NCBI RefSeq assembly: GCF_018413525.1
Contig: NZ_JAHCDD010000022.1
Coordinates: forward strand, 1 to 64,000
Origin: Acidovorax sp. CCYZU-2555
Lineage (GTDB): Bacteria > Pseudomonadota > Gammaproteobacteria > Burkholderiales > Burkholderiaceae_C
Reading direction: 5' to 3'
DNA length: 64,000 nucleotides
Shown: positions 52,524-61,528 of the stretch, in pieces
Position numbering within the stretch: position 1 is the stretch's first letter
How the letters are laid out: every line of letters starts with the position of its first letter
Notes under the pieces: model-generated
The model's database searches: none
Told to the model about the DNA's origin: nothing
Seen by the model: the letters and a program-made list of their open reading frames with translations, nothing else
Position numbers and translations under genes: made by a program

Positions 52524-53795
52524 ATGGCATTGCATATCATTGACCGCAGGCTCTCCGGCAAGAACAAGTCGGTGGGCAACCGCGAGCGCTTCGTGCGCCG
52601 CTACAAGCAGCAGATCGCCGAGGCGGTGCAGCGTGCCGTGGGCAAGCGCGACATCCGCCATATCGAGCAGGCCGAGAGCATCACCATTCCGCGCAAGGAC
52701 ATCCGCGAGCCCCTATTCCGCCACGGCCAGGGCGGCATCTCCGACACCGTGCACCCGGGCAACAGCGACCATGTGCGCGGCGACCGCATCGCCAGGCCGC
52801 AGGGCGGCGCGGGCAGCGGCTCGGGCTCGCAGGCCAGCGACAGCGGCGAGGGTGAGGACGACTTCACGTTCACGCTGTCCAAGGAAGAGTTCATGGAACT
52901 GTTCTTTGAAGACCTGGCGCTGCCGCGGCTGCTGCGCACCCATATCGCCAGCACCCAGCAGTTCCGCCTGCGCCGCGCGGGCTACAGCCACGACGGCACG
53001 CCGCAGAACCTGGCGTTGCTGCGCACCATGGGCGGCGCACTGGGCCGGCGCATCGCGCTGACCAAGGCGCCACAGCGCGAGCTCAAGACCTTGCAGGCCC
53101 AGCTCGAAGCGCTGCTGGCGCAGGACGACGGCACCAGCGAAGTGCTGGCCGAACTGCAGCAGCGCATCACCGCGCTGCAGGCGCGCATAGGCAAGGTCGC
53201 GTTTCTCGATCCCATAGACCTGCGCTTTCGCAGCCGCACGCGCGTGCCCGTACCCAGCAGCCAGGCCGTGATGTTCTGCCTGATGGACGTGTCGGGCTCC
53301 ATGGACCAGGCGCGCAAGGAGCTGGCCAAGCGCTTCTTCATCCTGCTGTACCTGTTTCTCACGCGCCACTACGAGAAGATAGAAATCGTCTTCATACGCC
53401 ACCACACCCAGGCGGCGGAAGTGAGCGAGGACGAGTTCTTTCACTCGCAGGAAACCGGCGGCACGATAGTGAGCAGCGCGCTGGTGCTGCTCGACCAGAT
53501 CATCCGTGCGCGCTACCCCGCGGGCGACTGGAACATCTACGTGGCCCAGGCCAGCGACGGCGACAACTTCAACGACGACGTGGGCAACTGCCGCAATCTG
53601 CTGGTCGAGAAGATCCTGCCGCTGGTGCGTTATTACGCCTATGTGCAAGTGGTGCAGGAAGAGCAGAGCCTGTGGCAGGAGTACAGTCAGATTGCGCGCC
53701 AGTTCTCGCACTTTGCGCTGCGCAAGGTGTCGGTGCCCGGCGATATCTACCCGGTGTTTCGCGATCTGTTCAAGAAAGAGGGGGTTGCTGTATGA
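52524..53795 (+). CDS. yeaH: YeaH/YhbH family protein (DUF444, VWA-like)
   Basis: 423 residues. A basic N-terminus and a low-complexity GSGSGSQASDSGEGEDD linker (~92-112) precede a von Willebrand-type domain with a metal-site motif DVSGSMDQ (~255) and ASDGDNF (~345). It works with PrkA/YeaG in stress physiology; the molecular activity is not established. The ATG at 52524 has a GGAGGGAGC site; an ATG at 52509 would lie on that site. The stop overlaps the next start (ATGA). Confidence 0.93.
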   Translation: MALHIIDRRLSGKNKSVGNRERFVRRYKQQIAEAVQRAVGKRDIRHIEQAESITIPRKDIREPLFRHGQGGISDTVHPGNSDHVRGDRIARPQGGAGSGSGSQASDSGEGEDDFTFTLSKEEFMELFFEDLALPRLLRTHIASTQQFRLRRAGYSHDGTPQNLALLRTMGGALGRRIALTKAPQRELKTLQAQLEALLAQDDGTSEVLAELQQRITALQARIGKVAFLDPIDLRFRSRTRVPVPSSQAVMFCLMDVSGSMDQARKELAKRFFILLYLFLTRHYEKIEIVFIRHHTQAAEVSEDEFFHSQETGGTIVSSALVLLDQIIRARYPAGDWNIYVAQASDGDNFNDDVGNCRNLLVEKILPLVRYYAYVQVVQEEQSLWQEYSQIARQFSHFALRKVSVPGDIYPVFRDLFKKEGVAV

Positions 53796-55420
53796 ACCTT
53801 TCTCAATACCCGGTGCTCGCGCCGCGCGCAGGCCCGCAAATCTGGCGCCCGTCGGGCACGGCCGACCGCCTTCAGCGCGGCGTGCCCACCACGCCGCTGC
53901 CCGCGGGCAAGCGCCCGGCGCAGCCGCTGCCCGATCCCAGCGACTGGACGTTCGAGCTGATCGAGCGCTACCACGCGGCGATCGCCGACACCGCGGGGCG
54001 CTTCGGCCTCGACACCTACCCGAACCAGCTCGAAGTGATCTCGGCCGAGCAGATGATGGACGCGTACTCCAGCGCGGGCATGCCCGTGGGCTACCGCCAC
54101 TGGAGCTACGGCAAGGACTTCCTCGCCACCGAGCGGCGCTACCGCCGCGGCCACATGGGCCTGGCCTACGAGATCGTGATCAACTCCAACCCCTGCATCA
54201 GCTACTTGATGGAGGAAAACACCACGGCCATGCAGGCGCTGGTGATCGCCCACGCGGCCTACGGCCACAACAGCTTCTTCAAGAACAACTACCTGTTCGG
54301 CATGTGGACGGATGCGGGCGGCATCATCGACTACCTGGTCTATGCGCGCGATTTCGTCGCCCAGTGCGAGGAGCGCCATGGCGTGGAGACCGTGGAGCAG
54401 TGGCTCGATTCCTGCCATGCGCTGTCCAATCTGGGTGTGGACCGCTACCGTCGCCCGAGCAAGAAGAGCCTGGCGCGCGAACGCACCGAGCGCGAGCAGC
54501 GCGAGGCCTATGCCCAGCAGCAGGTCAACGTGCTGTGGCGCACGCTGCCCACGCGCCCCGGCAAGGACAATGCGGCCCAGGAAAACGAGCGCTTTCCCAA
54601 GGAGCCCGAAGAGAACCTGCTGTACTTCGTCGAGAAGAACGCGCCGCTGATGGAGCCCTGGCAGCGTGAAATCGTGCGCATCGTGCGCAAGATCGCCCAG
54701 TACTTCTACCCGCAGCGCCAGACCCAGGTGATGAACGAAGGCTGGGCCACGTTCTGGCACTACACGCTGCTCAACACCATGTACGACGAAGGCTGGCTCA
54801 CCGACGGCGTGATGATCGAGTGGCTGGCGTCGCACACCAACGTCATCTACCAGCCGCCGGCCGGCCACCGCGCCTACAACGGCATCAACCCCTATGCGCT
54901 GGGCTTTGCGATGTACCGCGACATCCGCCGCATCTGCCAGGAGCCGACCGACGAAGACCGGCGCTGGTTCCCCGACATGGCCGGCACGCCCTGGCTGCCC
55001 GCGCTGCACCACGCGATGCAGAACTTCAAGGACGAAAGCTTTGTGGGCCAGTACCTGAGCCCGCAGCTGATGCGCGACATGCGGCTGTTCTCCATCCACG
55101 ACGATTCCAGCCAGCGCGAGCTGGTCGTCAGCGCCATCCACAATGACGACGGCTACCGCACGCTGCGCCAGACGCTGTCGCAGCAGTACGACCTGGGCGC
55201 GCGCGAGCCCAATATCCAGGTCTGGAACGTGAACCTGCGCGGCGACCGCGGCCTCACGCTGCGCCATACGCGCCACCAGGGCCGGCCGCTGACCGACGAT
55301 GTGCAGGAGGTGCTCAAGCACGCGGCGCGGCTGTGGGGCTTTGGCGTGCAGCTCGAAAGCGTCAACGGCGACGGCGAGTCGCCCGTGCTGGTGCATTCGG
55401 TGCCGCCGCCGTCCAGCTGA
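53792..55420 (+). CDS. SpoVR/YcgB family protein
   Basis: 542 residues matching the SpoVR family: PNQLEVISAEQMMDAYSSAG, YGKDFLATERRYRRGHMGLA, EIVINSNPCISYLMEENT and QTQVMNEGWATFWHYTLLN. The His- and Glu-rich core suggests metal binding. Although named from Bacillus spore cortex formation, it is common in non-sporulating proteobacteria next to prkA and yeaH, as here. No spore genes are present. Confidence 0.94.
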   Translation: MNLSQYPVLAPRAGPQIWRPSGTADRLQRGVPTTPLPAGKRPAQPLPDPSDWTFELIERYHAAIADTAGRFGLDTYPNQLEVISAEQMMDAYSSAGMPVGYRHWSYGKDFLATERRYRRGHMGLAYEIVINSNPCISYLMEENTTAMQALVIAHAAYGHNSFFKNNYLFGMWTDAGGIIDYLVYARDFVAQCEERHGVETVEQWLDSCHALSNLGVDRYRRPSKKSLARERTEREQREAYAQQQVNVLWRTLPTRPGKDNAAQENERFPKEPEENLLYFVEKNAPLMEPWQREIVRIVRKIAQYFYPQRQTQVMNEGWATFWHYTLLNTMYDEGWLTDGVMIEWLASHTNVIYQPPAGHRAYNGINPYALGFAMYRDIRRICQEPTDEDRRWFPDMAGTPWLPALHHAMQNFKDESFVGQYLSPQLMRDMRLFSIHDDSSQRELVVSAIHNDDGYRTLRQTLSQQYDLGAREPNIQVWNVNLRGDRGLTLRHTRHQGRPLTDDVQEVLKHAARLWGFGVQLESVNGDGESPVLVHSVPPPSS

Positions 55421-55566
55421 GCCTTGCGGGAGCGCGTTCATGGGCCGCGTCGGGCTCTGCGGGCTTTTGCATGCTCAGGGTAAGTTCTGCGCAAGCCTGG
55501 CGTGGGGTATGTCTAAAATCGCTGCTGCAGTGCAAGCCGGGGCGCCATGCCCCAGAGGAGTCAGCC

Positions 55567-56100
55567 GTGCAAGAGAACCAGACACCGAACGCCCCCGCCA
55601 AGCCCCGGCCGCGCGTCATCAAGAAGTACCCGAATCGCAGGCTCTACGACACGGACACCTCCACCTACATCACGCTGTCGGAAGTCAAGGCGCTGGTCAT
55701 GTCCAACGAGCAGCTCGTGGTGCGCGACGCCAAGACCGGCGACGACCTCACGCGCAGCATCCTGCTGCAGATCATTCTCGAGGAAGAAGCCGGCGGCGCG
55801 CCGATGTTCACCGAAGCCGTGCTTGCCAACATCATCCGTTTCTACGGCCATGCGATGCAAGGCAGCATGGGCGCGAGCCTCGAGAAGAACGTGCAGATGT
55901 TCAGCGACTTCCAGGCCCGCATGGTGGAGCAGGGCGCGACGCCCGAAATGTGGAACCAGTTCGTGCGCATGCAGCCCGGGCTGATGCAAGGCATGGTCGG
56001 CAACTACCTGGGCCAGTCGCAGACCATGCTCACGCAGATGCAGGAGCAGATGCAAAAGCAGACCGAGCAGATGCTCGAGGCCATGGGGTTGAAGCGCTAG
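55567..56100 (+). CDS. phaR: PhaR polyhydroxyalkanoate synthesis regulator
   Basis: 177 residues. The N-terminal DNA/PHA-binding domain is highly characteristic (IKKYPNRRLYDTDTSTYITL, then MSNEQLVVRDAKTGDDLTRSILLQII). The C-terminus is a Gln/Met-rich coiled stretch (QTMLTQMQEQMQKQTEQML). PhaR represses phasin and PHB genes and leaves DNA when PHB granules form. Start GTG 55567 with GAGGAG upstream. It stands alone, without phaC/phaA/phaB. Its stop overlaps that of the convergent LysR gene. Confidence 0.94.
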   Translation: MQENQTPNAPAKPRPRVIKKYPNRRLYDTDTSTYITLSEVKALVMSNEQLVVRDAKTGDDLTRSILLQIILEEEAGGAPMFTEAVLANIIRFYGHAMQGSMGASLEKNVQMFSDFQARMVEQGATPEMWNQFVRMQPGLMQGMVGNYLGQSQTMLTQMQEQMQKQTEQMLEAMGLKR

Positions 56101-56999
56101 GCGCCGGGCACCAACCCCCTCACCGCCACCCGCAATGCCTCGCGCAGGCATTGCCCCGGCCCTTCGAGCGGTCGGTCCTTGGGGCTCACCAGCGACAGCG
56201 CCGAATCGTCCATGGTGCGCAAATGCCTGGCGACCAGGCCCATGCGCTGCGCATAGCGCGCGCCCAAAGATTCCACCACGGCCACGCCCAGTTGTTCGCC
56301 CGCGAGTTCGCAGGCCGTGAACGACTGCGCGACTTCCATCAGCGGGCGGTAGTCGAGGCCGTTGTCCTGGAAGGCCTGCTGCGTCGCCAGCCCTGCAGGC
56401 AGCGCGGGCGACAGCGCGATCAGGCCCAGCGCCGCGACCTGGGCCAGCGTCAGCGTTTCGGCCCGGGCCTGCGGGTGGTCGGGGTGCAAGACGGCGAACA
56501 GGCTCACCGCGGCCAGCGGCTCCTTGTGCACCCGTTCATTGGGCGCCGACGAGCCGATCACGATGCCCAGGTCGATGCGGTGGTCCACGGCCATTTCCAT
56601 GATTTCGAGGCCCGAGCCCGCGCGCACCGTGAACGTGATGCCCGGGTAGGCGCGGCGCACCGCGACCAGGGCCTGGGGCAGCAGCATCGACGAGGCCACG
56701 GCGACCGCACCCACGCTGAGCCGGTCCGACGCTCCCTTGCGGATATCGCTGGCCAGGCGGTCCACGGACTCCATGCCCGACAGCGCATTGAGCACTTCGG
56801 GAATCAGCGAGCGGCCCTGGCTGGTCAGATGCAGGCGCCGGTTCTCGCGGCTGAACAGCGCAAAGCCCAGCCGCGTCTCCATGTCCTTGAGCAGCGCGCT
56901 GGCCGCGGGCTGCGTCATGTGGATGGAATGCGCGGCGGCGGTCACCGTGCCCTGTTGGTACATGGCGCGCAGCAGCAAAAGCTCTCGTCGACTCAGCAT
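56097..56999 (-). CDS. LysR-family transcriptional regulator
   Basis: 300 residues: winged HTH at ~1-60 (LLLLRAMYQQGTVTAAAHSI, MTQPAASALLKDMETRLG), and a LysR substrate domain (LSVGAVAVASSMLLPQALVAVRRAYP). It is divergent from the enolase-superfamily gene and probably regulates it and the Bug-type binding protein. The 91-bp gap contains repeated TATGAAA near 56999-57015. Confidence 0.92.
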   Translation of the reverse strand: MLSRRELLLLRAMYQQGTVTAAAHSIHMTQPAASALLKDMETRLGFALFSRENRRLHLTSQGRSLIPEVLNALSGMESVDRLASDIRKGASDRLSVGAVAVASSMLLPQALVAVRRAYPGITFTVRAGSGLEIMEMAVDHRIDLGIVIGSSAPNERVHKEPLAAVSLFAVLHPDHPQARAETLTLAQVAALGLIALSPALPAGLATQQAFQDNGLDYRPLMEVAQSFTACELAGEQLGVAVVESLGARYAQRMGLVARHLRTMDDSALSLVSPKDRPLEGPGQCLREALRVAVRGLVPGA

Positions 57000-57090
57000 A
57001 TGAAATTCGTATGAAAACAGTGTATTTAGCTATTTGACCATAGGCTGCGCTGCGCCAAGAATGGGCGATCTGTCATCTTCGGTCCCCTCC

Positions 57091-58188
57091 ATGAGCGCCA
57101 ACGCCATCGCCTCGATCACCTGCATTCCCATGCGCCTGCCTTTCCATCATTGGAGCGAGCCGCCGCTGTTCGCGGGCCGGCCGCGCGACAAGCTCGACAG
57201 CGCTCTGGTGCGCGTCGAGACCAGCGACGGCACGGTCGCCTGGGGCGAGTCGTACTGCGTCGAGCCGCGCGCGCTGCAGGCGATCTTCGAGACCCTGATC
57301 GCGCCGCTGGCCTGCGGAAAGCAAGCCGACGATCCGGCGCTGCTGCCGTCGATGCAACGTACGCTGCACAACCTGGGGCGCTCGGGCCCCGTGGTGCATG
57401 CGCTTGCCGGGCTGGACATCGCGCTGTGGGATCTGCGCGCCAAAAGGGCAGGGGTGCCGTTGTATGAACTGTTGGGCGGCAAGCGCCGCGACCGCGTGCG
57501 CGTCTATGCCTCGCTGCTGCAGTACTACGCCGACGGCGCCCTGCTCGCGCAGGTGACCCAGCGCGCGCTCGCCGAAGGCTATACCGAGATCAAGCTGCAC
57601 GAGCGCACCGCGCCCGCGCTGGCCGCGGTGCGCCGGGCCGTGGGCCCCGATGTGCCGGTGATGGTCGACACCAACTGCGCCTGGCTGCCCGGCGAAGCCG
57701 AAGCCGCGATCACCGAAATGCTGCCGTACAAGCCATTCTGGATTGAGGAGCCGATCTGGACGCCCGAAAACGACCAGGCGCTGGCCGCGCTGCGCGAACG
57801 CGTCCCCGTGCCGCTGGCCGTGGGCGAGAACGCGAGCTGCGCGCTGGCGCTGCAGCGCATGGTGGAGAACGCCACCGTGCAATACGTTCAGCCCAGCGTC
57901 ATCAAGCTGGGGCTCACGGCCGCATGGGATATTGCGCGCGCCTGCGAAGGCACGCGCGTGACCTGCGCGCCCCAGGTGGCATTCTTCGGGCCGGGCTTTC
58001 TGGCGAGCCTGCACCTGATCGCCGCGCAGCAGACCGAAGTGTCGCTGGAGCGCCTGTATGTGGAACTCGCCCATGTGCCCTACGGCCGCACGCTGCCGAT
58101 AGAGCAGGGCTGGCTGCAGGTGCCTGACGGCCCGGGCCTGGGCGCCGACCCCGAGGCCGAACTGGCCCAGGGCCGCTACGCGCACTGA
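57091..58188 (+). CDS. Mandelate racemase/muconate lactonizing enzyme family protein
   Basis: 365 residues of the enolase superfamily: capping domain (~1-115) and TIM barrel. Metal ligands are visible as Asp193 (VMVDTN), Glu219 (WIEEP) and Glu246 (VGENAS). The first acid/base site reads K168-L-H170 (IKLHE). At the second, where relatives usually have His (APH before FGPG), this protein has Gln (CAPQVAFFGPGF), an odd change for a racemase/dehydratase. Substrate unknown, presumably a sugar acid or other alpha-hydroxy acid. The ATG at 57091 was preferred over 57061 and 57034 from domain length. A Bug-type binding protein follows. Confidence 0.85.
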   Translation: MSANAIASITCIPMRLPFHHWSEPPLFAGRPRDKLDSALVRVETSDGTVAWGESYCVEPRALQAIFETLIAPLACGKQADDPALLPSMQRTLHNLGRSGPVVHALAGLDIALWDLRAKRAGVPLYELLGGKRRDRVRVYASLLQYYADGALLAQVTQRALAEGYTEIKLHERTAPALAAVRRAVGPDVPVMVDTNCAWLPGEAEAAITEMLPYKPFWIEEPIWTPENDQALAALRERVPVPLAVGENASCALALQRMVENATVQYVQPSVIKLGLTAAWDIARACEGTRVTCAPQVAFFGPGFLASLHLIAAQQTEVSLERLYVELAHVPYGRTLPIEQGWLQVPDGPGLGADPEAELAQGRYAH

Positions 58189-58219
58189 GCTTTCAAGAAT
58201 TCAAAAAAGGAGACAAGAC

Positions 58220-59206
58220 ATGCACAACAACCGCCGCACTTTCATCAGCCACTGCGCAGGCCTGGCGCTGGGCAGCGCCGCGCCCTGGGCGCTGGCCAGC
58301 ACGGGCGCCTATCCCGACAAGACCGTGCGCATCATCGTTCCCTATCCCGCGGGCGGTGCCACCGACAATCTGGGCCGGCTCGCGGGCCAGGCACTGCAGC
58401 AGGCGCTGGGCCAGTCGTTCATCGTCGACAACAAGGGCGGGGGCGGCACGACCATAGGCACGCGCGCGCTCGCGCAGGCTGAGGCCGACGGCTATACGCT
58501 GGGCATGATAGACAGCACGTTCACCATCAACCCCGGCTTGCTGGGCACGCGCCTGACCTACGACACGCAAAAGGACTTCACGCCGATCAGCCAGATCGCC
58601 AGCGCGCAGTTCGTGCTGGTCACGCACCCTTCGGTGCCGGTCAAGGACCTGGCCGGTTTCCTCGCCAAGGCCAGGGCCGAACCCGGCACGCTGGCCTATG
58701 GCTCGGCGGGCGTGGGCAGCGGCCCGCACCTCGCGGGCGAACAGCTGGCGCAGCAGGCCGGGCTCAAGGTGATTCACATTCCCTACAAGGGCGGCGGCAC
58801 GGTGATTTCCGATCTGCTGGGCGGCCAGGTGCAGTTCGCTTTCGCCACCGTGCCCACGCTGGCCGAGCACATCAAGGCCGGCAAGCTGCGCGCGCTGGCC
58901 GTGACCGGGCCGCAGCGCGCGGCGCAGCTGCCCGACGTGCCCACGTTCACCGAAGCCAAGCTGCCGGGCGTGGACATCATGCCGCTGTTCGGCCTGATCG
59001 CGCCCAAAGGCATTCCCGCTGCCGCAGTCGACAAGATTGCCAAGGCCTTGCGCGCCTCCATTCGCCAGGGCGAGATGCAGATGCGGCTCAAGTCCATGGG
59101 CTTCGAGCCCGTGGGCAGCACGCCGGCCGAGTTCGCGCAACGCATTCAGGAAGAGGTCGCGAAGTGGACCGAAGTGATACGCAAGGGCGGCATACGGCCT
59201 GAGTGA
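58220..59206 (+). CDS. Bug/TctC-family tripartite tricarboxylate solute-binding protein
   Basis: 328 residues with signal peptide (NNRRTFISHCAGLALGSAAPWALA). Family motifs: YPDKTVRIIVPYPAGGATDNLGR, FIVDNKGGGGTTIGTRALA and HIPYKGGGTVISDLLGGQV. It binds a carboxylated solute in the periplasm. No TctA/TctB membrane genes are present, as is common for Bug proteins in this group. Co-oriented 31 bases behind the enolase-superfamily gene, so it probably binds that enzyme's substrate. Confidence 0.92.
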   Translation: MHNNRRTFISHCAGLALGSAAPWALASTGAYPDKTVRIIVPYPAGGATDNLGRLAGQALQQALGQSFIVDNKGGGGTTIGTRALAQAEADGYTLGMIDSTFTINPGLLGTRLTYDTQKDFTPISQIASAQFVLVTHPSVPVKDLAGFLAKARAEPGTLAYGSAGVGSGPHLAGEQLAQQAGLKVIHIPYKGGGTVISDLLGGQVQFAFATVPTLAEHIKAGKLRALAVTGPQRAAQLPDVPTFTEAKLPGVDIMPLFGLIAPKGIPAAAVDKIAKALRASIRQGEMQMRLKSMGFEPVGSTPAEFAQRIQEEVAKWTEVIRKGGIRPE

Positions 59207-59216
59207 GCGGCGGCTC

Positions 59217-60218
59217 TTACGTGCTGTCCCTGACGACGATATGAAAGCCGACATCGACCACCGGACTCTCAACGGGGCGGCCCTCGGCGCGCGCGATCAT
59301 GAGTTCGGCCGCGATTTCGCCGATGCGCGTGCCGTCGAGCCGCACCGTCGTCAGCGCGGGCTGCGCATCCTGGGCAAAGCTCTGATCGCCCATGCCCACG
59401 ATGGCCAGCTGGTCCGGCACGCGCAGGCCCTGGTGCTGGGCTTCGATGGCCGCGCCCAGCGCCAGGCTGTCCGAACTGCAGAACACCGCGGAGATCTCGG
59501 GCGTGGTCTGTATCAGCGACGCCAGGGCTTTGCGTCCCGCGCCCATGGTGCTCGGAGCCTTGGTGAAGAAGCACTGCGCCGACTGCGCGCCCAGCGCCTG
59601 GGAACGCGCGATGAAGGCCGCGGCGCGCGCGCGCGCACGCGCGTCGTCGCCGGTGATGATGGCCACATGCCGGTGGCCGCGTGCGTGCAGGAACTCGGCG
59701 ACGGATTCGCCAATCGCGACATGCGAAAAACCGACCAGCATGTCGATGGGGTTGTCGCTGAAGTCCCAGGTTTCCACGACCGGAATTCTGGACGCGAGCA
59801 GGGCGCTGCGTCCGCCCGCGGACGAGGCCGCGCCGACCAGCACGATGCCGTCGGGCCGGCGCTGGATGATGGTCTTGATCAGCGCTTCTTCCTGCGCCGC
59901 GTCGTAGCCGGCCTGGCCGATCATCAGCTGGTAGCCGCTGCGCTTGAGCGATTCGGCCAGCGACTCGACCAGTTCCTGGAACACCGGGCCGACCAGCGTG
60001 GGCAGCAGCGCTGCGACCATGCGCGCGCGCGCGGTGCGCAGGCCGCTGGCCATGGCATTGGGCACATAGCCCAGCGTGTCGACCGCGACCCTGACCCGCG
60101 CCAGCGTATCCGGCGTGACCTTGTCGGGCGCATTCAGCGCGCGCGAGACCGTCATCGCGGAAACCCCCGCGAGGGTGGCGACATCTTGAACGGTAGCGGG
60201 CTTGTTGGACAAATTCAT
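59217..60218 (-). CDS. LacI/GalR-family transcriptional regulator (GntR-of-LacI type)
   Basis: 333 residues: N-terminal LacI HTH (~7-30: ATVQDVATLAGVSAMTVSRALN) with hinge helix (NAMASGLRTARA), then a periplasmic-binding-protein-like sensor domain (PDGIVLVGAASS, AIVGMGDQSFAQDAQPALTTVRLD). It is divergent from the Bug/gudD pair with two palindromes between, so it should repress that operon, perhaps with glucarate as inducer. The start is at ATG 60218; a GTG five codons upstream (60233) is an alternative because AGGA abuts the ATG. Confidence 0.92.
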   Translation of the reverse strand: MNLSNKPATVQDVATLAGVSAMTVSRALNAPDKVTPDTLARVRVAVDTLGYVPNAMASGLRTARARMVAALLPTLVGPVFQELVESLAESLKRSGYQLMIGQAGYDAAQEEALIKTIIQRRPDGIVLVGAASSAGGRSALLASRIPVVETWDFSDNPIDMLVGFSHVAIGESVAEFLHARGHRHVAIITGDDARARARAAAFIARSQALGAQSAQCFFTKAPSTMGAGRKALASLIQTTPEISAVFCSSDSLALGAAIEAQHQGLRVPDQLAIVGMGDQSFAQDAQPALTTVRLDGTRIGEIAAELMIARAEGRPVESPVVDVGFHIVVRDST

Positions 60219-60367
60219 TCCTGTTGACGCCACGGCAGGCGCCGCAGCCGGTGTGGCCGCCGCGCCATGGGGCTGGCGCGATTGTATGCAGTAAGAATGG
60301 CCGTCCCAGGCGGGCGCAGCTTGGGGAATCCGCTCATTCCAAGGGTAAACACCGATTCGAACGCGAA

Positions 60368-60381
60368 TGTTCACGTTAACA
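60368..60381. promoter_or_regulatory. LacI-type operator 1 before the glucarate operon
   Basis: TGTTCAC-GTTAACA, palindromic at 6 of 7 positions around a central CpG, as usual for LacI/GalR sites. Its centre is 31 bp from that of operator 2. Confidence 0.62.
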
Positions 60382-60398
60382 ATCTGATCTTGCGTGAA

Positions 60399-60412
60399 TG
60401 TTAACGTTATCT
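60399..60412. promoter_or_regulatory. LacI-type operator 2 before the glucarate operon
   Basis: TGTTAAC-GTTATCT, palindromic at 5 of 7 positions, sharing the TGTTnAC-GTTA core with operator 1. It lies 63 bases before the start of the Bug-type gene. Confidence 0.58.
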
Positions 60413-60474
60413 GGCCATCATTTCATAATCGGGCCAAGCCTCGATGCTTGCCCGGAACATATCGGAGACAACAG

Positions 60475-61455
60475 ATGAGAGCACTGAAAACCACCGCCGC
60501 CGCCGTTTGCATCGGCCTGGCCAGCATGGGCGCCGCGACATCGGCATTCGCCTGGCCCGACAAGACCGTGAACGTGATCGTTCCCTTCCCCGCGGGCGGC
60601 GCGACCGACACCATTGCGCGCGCGGTCAGCAACCACCTGGGCACGCAGTTCAAGCAGACCTTCGTGGTCGACAACAAGGCCGGCGCGACCGGCAGCATAG
60701 GTGCGACCCAGGTCGCGCGCGCGCCTGGCGATGGCTATACGCTGCTCGTGGCCTCGCTGGCGCCGTTCGTCGTCGCCCCGCACCTGATGAAGAACCTGCC
60801 CTACGATCCGCTCAAGGACTTCACCTACCTCACCGTGGCCGTGCAGACGCCCAATGTGCTGGTCGTGAACCCCACGCTGGCGCCCAAGGTCAACAACATC
60901 CAGGACGTGATCGCCTTGCTCAAGGCCAAGCCCGGCGCGGTGAGTTTCGCAACGTCGGGCGCCGGTTCTTCCGACCACCTGACGGCCGAGCTGTTCTGGC
61001 AGAAGACCGGCACCAAGGGCCTGCATGTTCCCTACAAGGGCGGCGCTCCCGCCATCACCGATCTGCTGGGCGGCCAGGTCGACATGTCGTTCCAGAACGT
61101 GAATGCCGTCATCCAGCACATCAAGTCCGGCAAGCTCAAGGCCATCGCCGTGACGGGCGACAAGCGCTCGCCCGTGCTGCCCGATGTTCCGACCACGGGC
61201 GAAGCCGGCGTTCAGGGCGTCGAGGTGTACGCATGGCAAGGCATTGCCGCGCCCAAGGGCCTGCCCGCCGATGTCAAAGCCAAGCTGCATGCCGGCATCA
61301 TCAAGGCCCTCAAGGACCCGGCACTGACCAAGCAATTCACCGACGCCGGCCTCGAAGTCGTGGGCAACAGCCCCGAGGAGTTCACCCAGTTCCAGGCCAA
61401 GGAATTCGCGCGCTGGAAGCAGGTGATCGACACCGGCGGCATTACCGCCAATTGA
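60475..61455 (+). CDS. Bug/TctC-family solute-binding protein of the glucarate operon
   Basis: 326 residues with signal peptide ending TSAFA. Family motifs: WPDKTVNVIVPFPAGGATDT, FVVDNKAGATGSIGATQVAR, HVPYKGGAPAITDLLGGQVD. It is followed by glucarate dehydratase, so glucarate or a related aldarate is the likely ligand (inference). A GGAG site precedes ATG 60475. As with the other Bug protein, no membrane components accompany it. Confidence 0.92.
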   Translation: MRALKTTAAAVCIGLASMGAATSAFAWPDKTVNVIVPFPAGGATDTIARAVSNHLGTQFKQTFVVDNKAGATGSIGATQVARAPGDGYTLLVASLAPFVVAPHLMKNLPYDPLKDFTYLTVAVQTPNVLVVNPTLAPKVNNIQDVIALLKAKPGAVSFATSGAGSSDHLTAELFWQKTGTKGLHVPYKGGAPAITDLLGGQVDMSFQNVNAVIQHIKSGKLKAIAVTGDKRSPVLPDVPTTGEAGVQGVEVYAWQGIAAPKGLPADVKAKLHAGIIKALKDPALTKQFTDAGLEVVGNSPEEFTQFQAKEFARWKQVIDTGGITAN

Positions 61456-61528
61456 GTTTCTGACCTACCATCCCAGGGCCTGACCCCCACCCAGGCCCCT
61501 TCATTTTCTCTCTGCACCTGGTTTCACT

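Noticed and set aside
53792-55420. SpoVR as evidence for sporulation
   Set aside because: The family is common in non-sporulating proteobacteria beside prkA and yeaH, and no spore genes are present.
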